Source of the DNA: Schistocephalus solidus
Taxonomy: Eukaryota; Platyhelminthes; Cestoda; Diphyllobothriidea; Diphyllobothriidae
Direction: 5' to 3'
DNA: 64,000 nucleotides
Assembly (NCBI GenBank): GCA_017591395.1
Contig: WEDG01007480.1
Coordinates: forward strand, 1 to 64,000
In this document: positions 1 through 10,688 of the stretch, one piece after another
Layout of the letters: each line of letters starts with the position of its first letter
Position numbering within the stretch: position 1 is the first letter of the stretch
The notes under the pieces: generated by a model
Told to the model about the DNA's origin: nothing
The model's database searches: none
What the model saw: only the letters and a program-made list of their open reading frames with translations
Position numbers and translations under genes: made by a program

Positions 1-779
1 CTTATATCAAGGAAAAGAGAGTGAATAATATGGGCGCCTTACGACTGAGCGAGCGCAGTCATTTAGCGTACGTGACTCTGAATCCCAATGTCATCTGAAG
101 ACTTAAAGGAATTCATCTAAGTTGATTTGGACTTCGTACTCCTGTTGTGGTGTTTCCTCATCGCAGATTGCCACGCGTTTGTTACTTCGGATTCAACTAC
201 GGGCTTGTTAGAACACCAAAGATAGCAGGATGTGATTTGCTGCTCGCTTTGGTCGCCTTCCGTAAGATTCAGCGACTGTGTTCCTGTTATCCGGCCGCTA
301 TGAGTATTCACGTCCTATCATTGAGAGTTGTTACACATTTGGTTTTTTGGTACTTTTGGTACCGTGGTCACTGCCTTTTTAACTGTAGAATTGCTAACCG
401 TATTTCGTGTGGTATTGTTCTCTTGCAAGAGCTTCCTTAAGTCTGCAAGCTTATTTTACAGTTTTTGAACTCTCAGTGAAATACAAGAACATCCAATAGA
501 AGATTCGTCCTCGTAACTAACGGATTTGGCTTCCAGTACGCTTTTTGTGCGCTTTGCTGGTCCTTGGTTGTAAGTATAAACTGATTGAGGGCCAGTCATG
601 AATGCTGAAGCCAGCTCAACAAACTTTCATTTAAAGGAAGTGCGATTACTGGTTATGCTGTTAGAAAACAATTGCTTTGAGTTCAGGAATGTTAAAAACA
701 CTGCGTAAACGTATGTTCTATTTTGAGCGTATAACGAAAAATTCAGACTGGGTTTGGAGTATGGCGAGTATTAAAAGCA

Positions 780-1150
780 CTATGAGCAAAAAATGTACTT
801 CTTATTCAACAACGCTTTTAAAAAACTATAAACGGTATGAATAATATTCAGGAACGACTCGGCCGCTTGGAGATGTCAAAGGTCCTGGATAATTTTAGAA
901 CTTCACGAAGTTGTACATTTATAGTTCACTGAAGGTTGTCAGTTTTTATAGGTGCAGAGGCTGCGTAATAAAGCTGACTAAGCTAATAAACAAATTTCGA
1001 TTTGATGCCGATTTATTATGAATTTTGGCACGAGAAAAATTCCAGATGAGCAAGATGCAAGTACGTACGTGCAGTTATAGCGGTATTGTCCGGAACAGTC
1101 CTAGTGAAGTGGTAACGGAGTTCAAATTGTTCAAGTTGGAGAAAAAATAA
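780..1150 (+). repeat. LINE 5'-region repeat, copy 1
   Basis: This stretch has no convincing reading frame. It shares two recognisable blocks, in the same order, with 14440-15440: one around 840-960 (a block beginning near caggaacgactcgg) and one around 1020-1150 (a block with ggcacgagaaaaattccaga). Because it lies directly upstream of an endonuclease-like ORF, it is probably the decayed 5' untranslated or ORF1 region of a non-LTR retrotransposon. Bases 1-780 show nothing I recognise; the short frames there look random. Confidence 0.5.
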
Positions 1151-1155
1151 AATGG

Positions 1156-3395
1156 GTGGTTCCTATGCACACGAACTTGGCTTATAATGACAGATGTCTG
1201 CTCCGGATTCTCGCTTTCGTTCACGGCCCATACACTGCAATAGTTACAGAGACATGGGCAACACCATACCTAATTGACCTCGATCTCGCTATTCTAGGCT
1301 ATGCTTACATTCAGAATGATCGAAACGAGGATTATGGCAGAGGAAGCTGGATCTACATAAGGCAACCCCTTACATTTTCGCTGTTTGATTATTGGCAATT
1401 TACCGCGGTAGATGAAAGCAGTTGTCTCCGAGTTTTTCTAAAGGATAACTAATCTTTACTCGTTGATTGTGTCTATCCCCCACCCAACGATCTCTGTATC
1501 TCGCAGGCATTTTACTCCACAGATGACTTAAATATGAAGAACTGCTTTATTGCTGATGACTTCAATCTTCTTGAAGTTCAACGGTTTCCACCTTCCGGTC
1601 CTACAATGTTCGAAGAATTATTTGAGGCCATAGATATCGGCATGTGGGACCAAGTAATTGATTTTTCCACCCGAGGATCAAACAAACTTGATCTTATTTT
1701 CTGTAGAGGTCGTCAGCCAAGGTCAGTGTCACATTTAGACCCACTTGGGAGCTCTGACCATGCCATAGTTCTTTCTTCACTAACATTCGAGGTTGAAGAA
1801 ACGAGTTCTAAAAATATAGTGGTTTCCGTGATTTCTGATCGACAAATATGGGGGAATTGCTGACGCAATGTACAAATATTTAATAATGTAGGCAGAACTT
1901 GTCCTCTTAGGGTAGCACTGAGCGATGTTTTGAAATTTTTTGTGAACAAGAAAATAGGCAGTTAAAATAACTTCTACCAGGAAAATGGTGTCAGAGTTGA
2001 ATAGGCCTCCATTTTCGAATAGAGGGTGGGAGAAACAAACAAAAATAAGGTAAGGGGTAAAGCAGGCTAATACTGCAGTGGCATTTCAGAATGAGAGATT
2101 AAAATGTCGATATGGTTCGTTCTTGATCACTAAGGCGCATGAAACAAAATCTCGCGAAAAGGCGTAAGTGAACTTGAGGCCGCAGCATCTTTGGATTCAG
2201 AATTCAATTCTGATGATGGTAAATATCCAATGAAAAAGCAGTATTTTAGATTAAGTTCTTCCGGATTTTATAGCGAGTGCAAGGTGGCAACCATCTCCTT
2301 ATCCGTGTAGAAAGCCTTTATAGTCAAATATGATTATGTTTATTGATGAAGCACCTTTTGGGTACCGTCCTTAACTTCTTTTATCAAACCGATTCTTTTT
2401 TCGGGTGGTTTTTATCAACAGTTGTGTTGGATGAGTTTTCTTACGCATGTTTCTACTCTTCTTTTATTAATTTTATGCTGAAAATCAGTTATCGTAGCCG
2501 TGAACGGCACTTCTGTTTAAGTGCGGAGGGCGTTCACATCAAAATTTTTAAAAAATAAAAGATGTTCAGTAAGCACGTGCTAAAGATTACTACCAGACCA
2601 TGGTACAACAAATAATAAACGCATAGCTAAGAAAGACGCAATTAAATTCTATTGAAAGTTTTACCATGCCCCGTAGGGTACCATTTTTTCCTTTTGTGGA
2701 GTATATAAGGTTTGATTACGTTTTTTAGTCCTAGGCTGAAGTTGGTCAACCAGTTCCTGTCCGCTTACGGAGTACCGCCGTTTGTAACTGGCTCCGGGTA
2801 AAACCCATTCAAATTTTCTTTTCCAAATAAAATATCTGCATTTGTACTCAGAGAACTTAACAACGATCTCTGTAGTCCATTAGCTTTTATCTTTAAGAAA
2901 TTCTTTGAAGAAGGCGAACTCCCGGAATAATGAAATAGTGCCATCCTCACCCCGAATTACAAGGGGAATCACCGATGGTCGCTGAGAATAAGCGCCCAGT
3001 CAGCCTGACATGCATCTCTTGCACAATAAGGGAGCGCATTATAAAAAAGATATATCATGCCATTCCTGGAAGAAAACAATCTATTGTGCAGCCCCTAGCA
3101 TGGATTTCGTCGGGGAGAAATTGTTGAGAGCCGCAGACAAAGGCAATCCTATGGACGCTGTATTATATAATTTTTGAAACACATTCTATAGCATATCACA
3201 CCGATGTCTATTAAGAAAGGTTTGGGAAATAGGAATCAGAGACGGAATTTTCAAATTGACTGAAGTTTTATTTTACTCCAGAATACAGAGAGTTGTTGCC
3301 AGCAATTCTAGGTCGGATTGGGAAAACGTTGAGGGTTATGTCCCACAAGGTTCTCTTTCAGGCCCGCCGCTCTTCCTCACCGATCGGTTACATGA
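1156..3395 (+). mobile_element. LINE-A (CR1/L2-like), degenerate copy, first part
   Basis: This is a decayed non-LTR retrotransposon. The frame at 1156-1452 keeps an endonuclease block (TETWATP). The frame at 1534-1863 keeps the end of the endonuclease/exonuclease/phosphatase domain, with the catalytic-type GSSDHAIV block. From about 2700 the reverse transcriptase follows in broken frames: a FEEGELPE block, a KRPVSLTC block, then IQRVV and YVPQGS at 3280-3355. These match the better copy at 7411-9966 block by block. Stops and frameshifts rule out function. The copy breaks near 3395 in the RT core and resumes near 5967 at the DLDCEVF block, so about 2.6 kb of other repeats was inserted here. 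Confidence 0.8.
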
Positions 3396-3478
3396 ATCAC
3401 TTGTCCCGTTGTGCCTTGGGGCTACTAAGCCAGAAATGGCCATTCCAGTCTCCCTTGTCTTTGTCGGTCATGTTATTC

Positions 3479-3480
<2 letters not shown>
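3396..3480 (-). repeat. SINE-like fragment next to (TA)n
   Basis: The block around 3430-3470 is the reverse complement of a segment inside the 305-bp SINE repeats at 5646-5700. It sits directly at the point where the LINE-A copy is broken, so it is probably part of the nested insertion. Confidence 0.5.

Positions 3481-3542
<62 letters not shown>
3481..3542. repeat. (TA)n microsatellite
   Basis: About 31 uninterrupted TA dinucleotides. The apparent Ile-Tyr repeat proteins read through it in several frames are artefacts of the repeat. Confidence 0.97.
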
Positions 3543-3546
<4 letters not shown>

Positions 3547-3555
3547 AGTGTGCGG

Positions 3556-3655
3556 CTCACCGATCTGCTTAAGGAACATTTACGTTCCGTTGCGCCCTGG
3601 AACTCAGACTAGAGCCCTCACAGGCGGTGTCATAGCGACGTGTAGCATATGTTGA
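3556..3655 (+). repeat. SINE flank block, copy 1
   Basis: This block (ctgcttaaggaacattt through tagcatatgttgataat) recurs at 5548-5652 and 5857-5955, where it is part of the 305-bp tandem unit with a tRNA-like segment. This copy lacks the tRNA-like part. Confidence 0.75.
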
Positions 3656-4978
3656 TAATATGGATATTTTATTTTATTTATTGCCAGTTTACAGGCAAGG
3701 TCAAAAGAGATATATATACAGTAGAGGGTCAGGCTGACAGTGAAAAAAACTCCTGATCATTGTTTCAGGTGTTTTCAGGTGAGAAAAACTGCAGCTTATT
3801 GAGTAATTAAAGTTCTGGACAGGGACGCGTTAACACAGGTTCCCGGTGAATAGCTTCTCCATTCAGTGTTATGGATCCGATATTCTGCACCAGCAGGTAT
3901 GTCGGCGAATGGCTGTTCGCTGTCGACTGAGAAATAAACCGATTGAGGTCTGCAGAGCCAGCAATATTGCCCTCAGCATGAAGTCCGGCACAGGATTCAG
4001 AGTCCGTGAACGCCATCAGAACCGAAGAGAGCTTCCACAGAGTCAGCACCCAAAAGTTTTGGAAGGTGTCCTGAATGTAGAAAACTAGTGACAGTTCGCG
4101 TAAACAAGGGATAGCTTTGCTAAATTTTGATACTTCTAGGTAGCTTATTCCAGATTGCTATAGCGTTTACCGAAAAAAACTGTCGCTATCTAACTGTGCG
4201 TGCCAAAGGAAGAAATAAAAATACATCTCGATGACTGGTGCGCCGACAGTGGTCGAGGTGCCTCAGAGATGTAAGGGGGTTAAATTTTCGACTGTTTAGA
4301 AGTTTAAACCGTAAAAATAGTCCTTATGTAATCTGCGAAGCCACAGCGGGTCAAGGCTTGTAAGCTCTCAGCGTTGGTGGTAGGACAGGTTTCGGTGTTC
4401 TGAATAGAAAACTCTTTTTGTAAAGAAAAGCTGGACTGATTCTATCTTCTTTCGTTCACTAGCGTGCAGAAGGCTAAATAGAAACGAGCAGTATTCCAGA
4501 CTAGGCCTGACATACATTTTATAAAGGCTGATTCGAATGTTGACGGTTTTAAAATTTCTGAGAATAAACCCAGTAGTTTGGCGTGCTTTCGAGACAATTA
4601 GGGCGCAGTGCTCTGACAGATTAAGACTTCTAGAATATGATATGCCAGATCCTTTATAACTCCGGGCACATTTAGATCGTGACAGTCTATGCTTAGGTGG
4701 GGCTGATGGTTGTCGCCAATAACCATAACAGAGCACTTTTGCCAAGAAAGTGAGAGGCGCCATGTGCGACACCACTGAGCGAAGGCCTGAAGATCCTTTT
4801 TTAAGAGCTCAAGCACGATGTTGCGATCAACTGGTTTATATCGATACGCAACTTTTAAATCTTCAGCGTACATAAAGGGCCTACCATACTGAAAACAATC
4901 AGGAACATCGTTGACAAAGAGGCAAAATAGAAGCGGGCCGAGCACGCTGCCCTGAATAACTCCGCTCCGCACATGCGT
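3656..4978 (-). mobile_element. LINE-B RT fragment, 3' half
   Basis: On the - strand the reverse-transcriptase frame runs from the THVRSGVIQGSVLGPLLFCL block (palm motif B region) and the motif-C region, where a YAEDLK block stands in place of a YADD core, into a C-terminal region (SLNLSEHCALIVSKA, MYVRPSLEYCSFLFSLLHAS) ending near 3800. The 3' end at 3661-3700 has the same tail block (cttgcctgtaaactggcaat followed by AATAAA-like repeats) as the + copy at 14340-14385. It is 5' truncated and carries frameshifts. It was probably inserted into the older LINE-A copy. Confidence 0.75.

Positions 4979-5019
<41 letters not shown>
4979..5019. repeat. (TA)n microsatellite
   Basis: About 20 TA dinucleotides at the 5' end of the LINE-B fragment and at the edge of a foldback structure. 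Confidence 0.95.
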
Positions 5020-5020
<1 letters not shown>

Positions 5021-5021
<1 letters not shown>

Positions 5022-5207
5022 CCAAACAAGTGCGTAACACTCACTAATGTGGTAAGGATCTCACTCGATCCCATTTGTCCGCCCGCCAGTTACCTACCGG
5101 CGATAAACGAACGTTGTGTCATAGGACACATACCATATATATAGCACAAATATGTTGCTAAGAGTGAGATCCTTACCACATTAGTGAGTGTTACGCACTT
5201 GTTTGGC
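5021..5207. repeat. perfect 46-bp inverted repeat (foldback)
   Basis: 5021-5066 is an exact reverse complement of 5162-5207, with a spacer of about 95 bp. One more A/T pair or two extends the arms towards the flanking (TA)n. The structure would form a long hairpin. Confidence 0.93.
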
Positions 5208-5325
5208 TTGTTTATGTACCTCACTGCACAAGGCATATGATGTACTGATGATCGGTAATGACCATGAAACAGCTGTCTGCGTCTTGCCTGTTGCACTCTT
5301 AGCAACATATTTGTGCTATATATAT
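5135..5325. repeat. overlapping 30-bp inverted repeat
   Basis: 5135-5164 is the reverse complement of 5296-5325 (block atagcacaaatatgttgcta). It overlaps the right arm of the 5021-5207 foldback, so the two hairpins are mutually exclusive. The loop contains the hammerhead-like motif at 5245-5270. A (TA)n run follows at 5318-5338. Confidence 0.9.
5243..5280 (+). ncRNA. hammerhead-ribozyme-like motif (candidate)
   Basis: CTGATGA at 5245-5251 is followed, 21 bases on from its start, by GAAAC at 5266-5270, with a short possible stem (GGT/ACC) between. The same motif with the same spacing recurs at 44972-44997 inside a related repeat. CUGAUGA...GAAA is the core of hammerhead ribozymes. The helices are weak here, so this may be a dead copy or chance. 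Confidence 0.3.
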
Positions 5326-5339
5326 ATATATATATATAT

Positions 5340-5957
5340 GATAATGTGAAACCGACAAAGACAAGGGAGACTGGAATGGTTATTTCTGGCTTATTAGCCG
5401 TCATCAGCCAGTCATACCCAATCCCAAGTGTGGAACACCTGGGATTCGAACCCGCGACCTTTGGCATTTGAGTCGAACGCTCTACCATTGAGCCACGGGC
5501 TCGTTGCTTTGTCGGTTGCGATCGGGAATATGACGATAGTGTGTGGCTCACCGATCTGCTTAAGGAACATTTATGTTTCGTTGTGCCCTGGAACTCAGAC
5601 TAGAGTACTCACAGGCAGTCGCATAGCGACGTGTAGCATATGTTGATAATGTGGAACCGACAAAAACAAGGGAGACCGGAATGGCCATTTCTGGCTTATT
5701 AGCCGTCATCAGCCAGTCATACTCAATCCCAAGTGTGGAACACATGGGATTCGAACCCGAGACCTTTGGCATTTGAGTTGAACACTCTACCATAGAGCCA
5801 CGGGCTCGCTGCTTTGTCGGTTGCGATCGGGAATATGATGATAGTGTGTGGCTCACCGATCTGCTTAAGGAACATTTATGTTCCGTTGTGCCCTGGAACT
5901 CAGACTAGAATACTCACAAGCAGTCGCATAGCGACGTGTAGCATATGTTGATAATAT
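5340..5957 (-). mobile_element. two tandem tRNA-derived SINE units
   Basis: Two head-to-tail copies of a unit with a period of about 305 bp. On the - strand each contains a tRNA-like head: an A-box-like tggctcaatggtagagc and a B-box-like ggttcgaatcc. In the first copy these lie around 5440-5510. The second copy (around 5745-5815) has several substitutions in both boxes. The acceptor stem does not pair, so these are SINE heads and not working tRNA genes. The rest of the unit includes the block also found at 3556. Confidence 0.75.
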
Positions 5958-5966
5958 ATATATATG

Positions 5967-6420
5967 TGTGTGTGACCGACTGCCGCACGGATCTTGATTG
6001 CGAAGTTTTCATCTTTGTTTATGACGAAAAAATATGGGCTGAATTCAGCTGTGCTGAGTATGCGAAAAGTTCATAATCAAATGTTGAAAACCTCAGTGTC
6101 TAGTTGACCAGGTACATTTTATCAGTTTAATTAAACCAAATATGTCGTCTTTAACACTCGCGCCCATCGAAAAATATGTCAGATACCTCTGTATTCTATT
6201 ATTGACAATGAATGAAATGATGTGTAAGCGCACAAAGGTCTGAGTTTGTGGACAACCGTGAAATTGATGCCAACAGAACACTGTAAGAAGGCATTTCAGA
6301 AGGCAAATAGTACGTTGCCATTGATTAGACGAGCGATTTAAATATTCCCGGAAAGCCTGAATTTGGGTCTTTGGTATCCAGGTTTGTCGATACGTCACAG
6401 GCCTCTTTACTGCCATTGAT
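5967..6420 (+). mobile_element. LINE-A degenerate copy, second part
   Basis: The block continues the LINE-A copy broken at 3395: a DLDCEVF and KIWAEFSCAEYAK segment (motif C region of the RT, with the FADD core decayed to FVYD), then after a gap a segment around 6241-6380 equivalent to 9160-9300 of the better copy. No usable reading frame remains. Confidence 0.7.
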
Positions 6421-7065
6421 TCGCTGGCTTCCATGACATGTTCCATTGTAGTTCAATGGACATGTATAGAGCATGCGGCTGTCGCTCTTTCATGTTGTTG
6501 GAGATACTTTACGATTACTGTTTGTCAATTTTTCAGGGGCCGTCTATCGCTGATTTACTTTTGTACGGACAGATTCTGTGGGAACCGGATTTTTGGAACC
6601 TAGGGAAATGCAAGACCTAATTTTATCCTCACTTATTTTCTTTCTGGTCATCTGTATTTCAACTGACTCAGAGGTTTGTCCTAAAGACTTCGTTCTTTTT
6701 CTCTTTTCGTTTTGCATAATATTGTGTCTATCAACCTTTATCGTTTCCTTGCGATGATTAAAGTTTAGCTTGCTGATGTTCTTTAGCTCTTTTGCATCGT
6801 GTTTCGGCGATTTAATTTTGTTATGTTTGATGAGAACGCTGGTTGTGAGTTCTTGGCATCCATCAAAGTGCGCCAGCCATTCACTGTTTATCTCACTTTT
6901 GGTCAAGTTCGGTAGCGCACTGCTTTCTTCAATATTGCTGCTGGGTAGTTCTTCTCGGTCAGCTGAGAGAAACTTGAGTATTTATGGTAAGGTTTTGCCA
7001 CATGAAGTCGAAAACGGTGGGAAGGATAAATATTTTTGGATTATGTACTATTTTTTGTCTGCTGG

Positions 7066-7140
7066 CTGCCAAGGCGTGACCGAGCGGTCAAGAGCATCAG
7101 TCGCTAATCAAGAGGTTGGTGTTTTGAATCCTGGCCATGC
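7066..7140 (+). repeat. tRNA-Ser-like pseudogene or SINE head
   Basis: The segment has a D-arm-like gaccgagcggtcaaga, an anticodon-loop-like cgctaat (GCT) and a T-arm-like tttgaatcc. Neither the anticodon stem nor the T stem pairs well, so I read it as a decayed tRNA or SINE head. 6420-7060 shows nothing recognisable; the ORFs there are antisense to each other and low in complexity. Confidence 0.4.
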
Positions 7141-7642
7141 TGTTGAATAATTTTCTCGCATGGTCGGGTCGTGAACATTGACATTGCACATGGCAGTAAG
7201 ATGTATACACGAATGCGTTAATATTTAACGAGTAGCTTAAATAAGCAATCGAATTGTTTACTAAGAAAAATATGAAGCACATTTCCGAACCGAATAAAGT
7301 ATTGAATGCTTATATGAAGCGAAGAACCACGCAGCCTTTGAAGCGAGTTTGCCAGTAGTTCACAGTCCCATTCTGGTGTTGACACCTTTCATGGCGGGAG
7401 ACTGTTTTCATAACTTCTCTCTCAGAACGTCACCTTTGGAACACGGACGAGAGAAGGACAACAATCAAACTGTCTTGACCTGATTTTTACCCGAGATGAG
7501 GAAAATGTGCTAGACCTACAGGATCGACCGCCATTAGGTTCAAGTGATCACATTACGCTGTGCTTCGAGTACTCACTGTTTTCCAAACCAAATTTACCCG
7601 ATACTTGGGTAAAGAAACATTTGGAAGGGGGACTACTCACTT

Positions 7643-8881
7643 ATGAGAAGACAACTGTCAGAGATATCCTGGGAAACAGAACTACATGGTGGAACCAATA
7701 AAGATTGGACGACATTGAGTTCGTTATTGAAAAGGATTGTTTACCTCAACTGTCCTCTCAGGAAAAAGACAACCACAAACCGCCCAAAATGGATAAACTC
7801 AAACTTGCAGGCCTCTTTCAAAAAAAGAAATCGCTTCTGGAGGCGTTACAGACAAACCGGCTCCGATGCTCACTTACGGGAATATAAGCAACATCGCAAC
7901 GTTTGTAAATGTGAGGCTACTAAGCTGCGGAGGAAGTTTGAACTAAACATACTGCAAAAATCGTTGGAACACCCCAAAATGCTATATGGCTACATACGGA
8001 GTACAAAGAGAATTCAGGAAATGATACCTGCCCTTATGTCTGCAGACGGAAAACTGGAGACCGATGACCAGGTTAAAGCATCCCTTCTTTCCAAATTCTT
8101 CCAGACCGTCTTCACTAGAGAGCCTAATAATTTTGCTGCTATTCAAGCAGTTTGTCAACCAATGTGTACCCCCCCTTTCCCTTACTCCTCCATCTCCTCC
8201 TCATCCACAACAGAGGACCTAGAGCTAGACTTTTCACCGACCGTAGTTAAAACCGAATTACTCCGTATAAAACCAGCCAAGTCACCTGGGCTGGATAGAA
8301 TTCCTGCATTAGCCCTAAGAGAACTTGCTAACGAACTGTGTATACCACTGTCCATCATATTCCAAAAGTCCTTTGAAGAAAGCAAACTCCCGGAAGAATG
8401 GAAGTGCGCATTCATCGCCCCGATCTATAAAGGAGGTTCACGACTCGACTGTGAAATTTACCGCCCTGTCAGTTTAACTTGCAAAGCACGTAAAATAGTG
8501 GAGCGTATTATCAAGAGGCATTTAATGCGCTATCTGGAAAACAATCAAATTCGTTGCGATGCCCAACACGGCTTCCGTCCAGGACGTTCCTGTCTCACGA
8601 GTGCCCTTCAGTCGCATGAGAAATGGACAAAGGTCACAGATAAGGGTCATGCAGTAGATGTTGTATTTTTTGACTTCAAAAAGGCCTTTGATAGTGTTCC
8701 ACACGGGCTTCTTTTGCAGAAGATTTGGAACGTAGGAATTCAAGGAAAACTTTTCAATTGGATCAAGAGTTTCTTGTCTTTCAGAGTACAGAGAGTTGTT
8801 GTTGGAAACTCTAGCTCAGAATGGGTAAAAGTAGAAAGTGGTGTTCCACAGGGTTCTGTTTTGGGCCCCTACTCTTCCTAA
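7643..8881 (+). pseudogene. LINE-A reverse transcriptase, N-terminal and palm part
   Basis: The open frame of about 412 codons covers the linker after the endonuclease and the fingers/palm of the reverse transcriptase. Visible blocks in order are KSPGLDRIPALALRELA, EEWKCAFIAPIYKGGSR, RPVSLTCKARKIVERII, AQHGFRPGRSC, the catalytic motif A segment VVFFDFKKAFDSVPHG and motif B SGVPQGSVLGP. The frame is lost at about 8870 in a C run that is one base shorter than in the inverted sister copy. Motif C (FADDIKIW) then continues in the next frame at 8821-9117. The first ATG is not meaningful because the copy is 5' truncated. Confidence 0.88.
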
Positions 8882-9117
8882 TCTACGTTAACGACTGTCT
8901 CAATGACCTAGATTGTGAAGCTGTCATGTTTGCAGATGACATTAAAATATGGACTGAAGTCAGCTGCGCTGATGACGCAAAAGGGTTACAATCGAATATC
9001 GACAAACTAAGTGCCTGGTCGGCTAAGTGGCTTCTTAAGTTTAATGTATCCAAGTGCGTGATCCTACATCTAAGCGCCGGTCGAAAAAGTATCTCTGAGA
9101 CACCAGTACTTTATTAA
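8821..9117 (+). pseudogene. LINE-A RT, motif C part after the frameshift
   Basis: This frame carries the catalytic FADD block and the thumb start (LSAWSAKWLLKFNVSKCVI). A second frameshift near 9150, in a run of A residues, moves the remaining thumb and C-terminal domain to other frames up to 9779. Confidence 0.85.
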
Positions 9118-9989
9118 TGGCACTGCATTAAAAGAGGTCGAAACATACAAAAGATCTGGGCATGTGGACAACTGTGAATTTGATGCCCTCAGAACACTGT
9201 AAGAAAGCAGTCCAGAAGGCAACATGTACACTACATTGGATCAGACGTGCGTTTAAAATATTCCCCCTGATCTATTCGGAAAAGTCTATGGCGCCTTTGT
9301 GAGACCACATTTAGATTACGGAGTACCAGCTTGATACCGTGGATGAAGAAAGATGTTGACCTCCTCGAACAGGTGCAACGGAGAGCAACGAAGATGGTTG
9401 ACGGTCTTAAGACTTTACCGTACCAAGAAAGATTGAAAGCTTGACTTATTTCCTCTTTCCTACAGGCACTTTACGGTGTAGCCTGCTCTGGACATTCCGG
9501 ATTATCCGGGGCCATGATTCCACCCTGAGATCGGAGGATTTCTTCGACTTTACCTGCACAACTCATCTGCGTGGTCATCCTTACAAGGTTAATAGCGAAC
9601 GCACGCGATTGAACCTCAGAAAGTTTTCTTTCAGCCAACGAGTGGTTCGACCTTGGAACTCATTACCAAGCGAGATGGTTACCTCTGAAAGCATTATTGA
9701 TTTTAAAAGAAGGCTTGATTGCATTATATTTGACAAAAGACGACTGTCACAGCATGATTTCTTAAAACCAGCCTTTTAAAATCTTTCGGGCTCTACTTTT
9801 CTTCCACAATGTTTTGCTTATGGCTGTGAAAACGCATTTGAAGTTATCTTATGCTTTGACTCAAACATTTTAAAATGTACAAATTTTATATGGACTGTAC
9901 ACATGCAATGATAACTTAACATTAATAGGGTCATCAAGGGCAATGCCTGTAACCCTTCAAAATATACATATACATAAACCCCGTAGGAA

Positions 9990-10688
9990 GCGGGTTACGC
10001 AGGGATCCGAAGGAATAGCAATAGTTGTGTGCCTGACGAGCACAATGTCTTTCGATACTTCTAGGCTGATCCTAGTCAACGCGGACACGAAAAAAGGTCT
10101 TTTGACATCTGCCAGCTCCCTTTATTTGACCATATGCTAAAATCTAGAGACAGCGGTTTTGCAATTTACACCGTTTATTAAGATTTCACGAAGGCTTTTG
10201 ATCTTGTTGACCATGATATCCTTCTGCTGAAACTTGCCTCCATCGGCATAGGTAACAAGCTTTTGAACTTAATATCCTCCTATTTGAATTCTCGCGCAGA
10301 ACGAGTTAAACTTTCTGATGTTATCTCCAACCCCACGCATGTGAGGAGTGGAGTTATTCAGGGTAATGTGCTCGGCCTGCTTCTATTTTGCCTTTTTTTA
10401 ACGATATTCCTGATTGCTTTCAGTGTGGTAGGCCTTTATGTACGCTGATAATTTAAAAATTGCCTATCGATATAAACCGGTCGATCGCAACATCGTGCTT
10501 GAGCTCTTAAAAAAGGATCTTCAGGCCTTCGCTCAGTAGTGTCGCACATGGTGCCTTTCGCTTTCTTGGCACAAAAGCTTCGTTATTTGTATTGGCGAAA
10601 ACCATCAGCCTCAGAGGTGGTCACGACCTAAATGTGCCCGGAGTTATAAAGGATATAGGCGTATCATATTCTAGCAGCCTTAATCTGT
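9990..10688 (+). mobile_element. LINE-B, 5' part of the interrupted host copy
   Basis: The + strand encodes a decayed RT: a motif A region (DFTKAFDLVDHDILLLKLAS), then SYLNSRAERVKLSDV, THVRSGVIQGNVLG (motif B) and DNLKIAYRY after motif C. It stops at the target site taatctgt (10681-10688). The protein sense resumes exactly after the second copy of that 8-mer at 13441. Confidence 0.85.
10681..10688 (+). repeat. target-site duplication, left copy
   Basis: The 8-mer taatctgt occurs here and again at 13433-13440, exactly flanking the inserted - strand LINE-A. The host protein sense (SLNLS then EHCSLIVSKA) is continuous if one copy and the insert are ignored. Confidence 0.85.

Larger units (their letters stand above)
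7411..9966 (+). mobile_element. LINE-A (CR1/L2-like), 5'-truncated, best + copy
   Basis: The copy begins inside the endonuclease domain (7430-7600 encodes SNCLDLIFTRDEENV and the PPLGSSDHITL block). It continues through a nearly whole reverse transcriptase and the usual CR1/L2 C-terminal tail (9441-9779: NLRKFSFSQRVVRPWNSLPS). It ends with a short 3' UTR at about 9966. An inverted sister copy lies at 10689-13432. 5' truncation is the normal outcome of target-primed reverse transcription. A few frameshifts make it inactive. Confidence 0.9.

Noticed and set aside
3256..3655. ORFs with long Ile-Tyr repeats on both strands
   Set aside because: They are translations of the (TA)n microsatellite; real coding sense is limited to the LINE-A blocks before 3395.
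4598..5074. ORF with an Ile-Tyr repeat near its N-terminus (- strand)
   Set aside because: The repeat is again (TA)n; only the part below 4978 is LINE-B RT sequence.
5440..5515. tRNA gene on the - strand
   Set aside because: A- and B-box-like blocks are present but the acceptor and anticodon stems do not pair, and the segment repeats in tandem; it is a SINE head.
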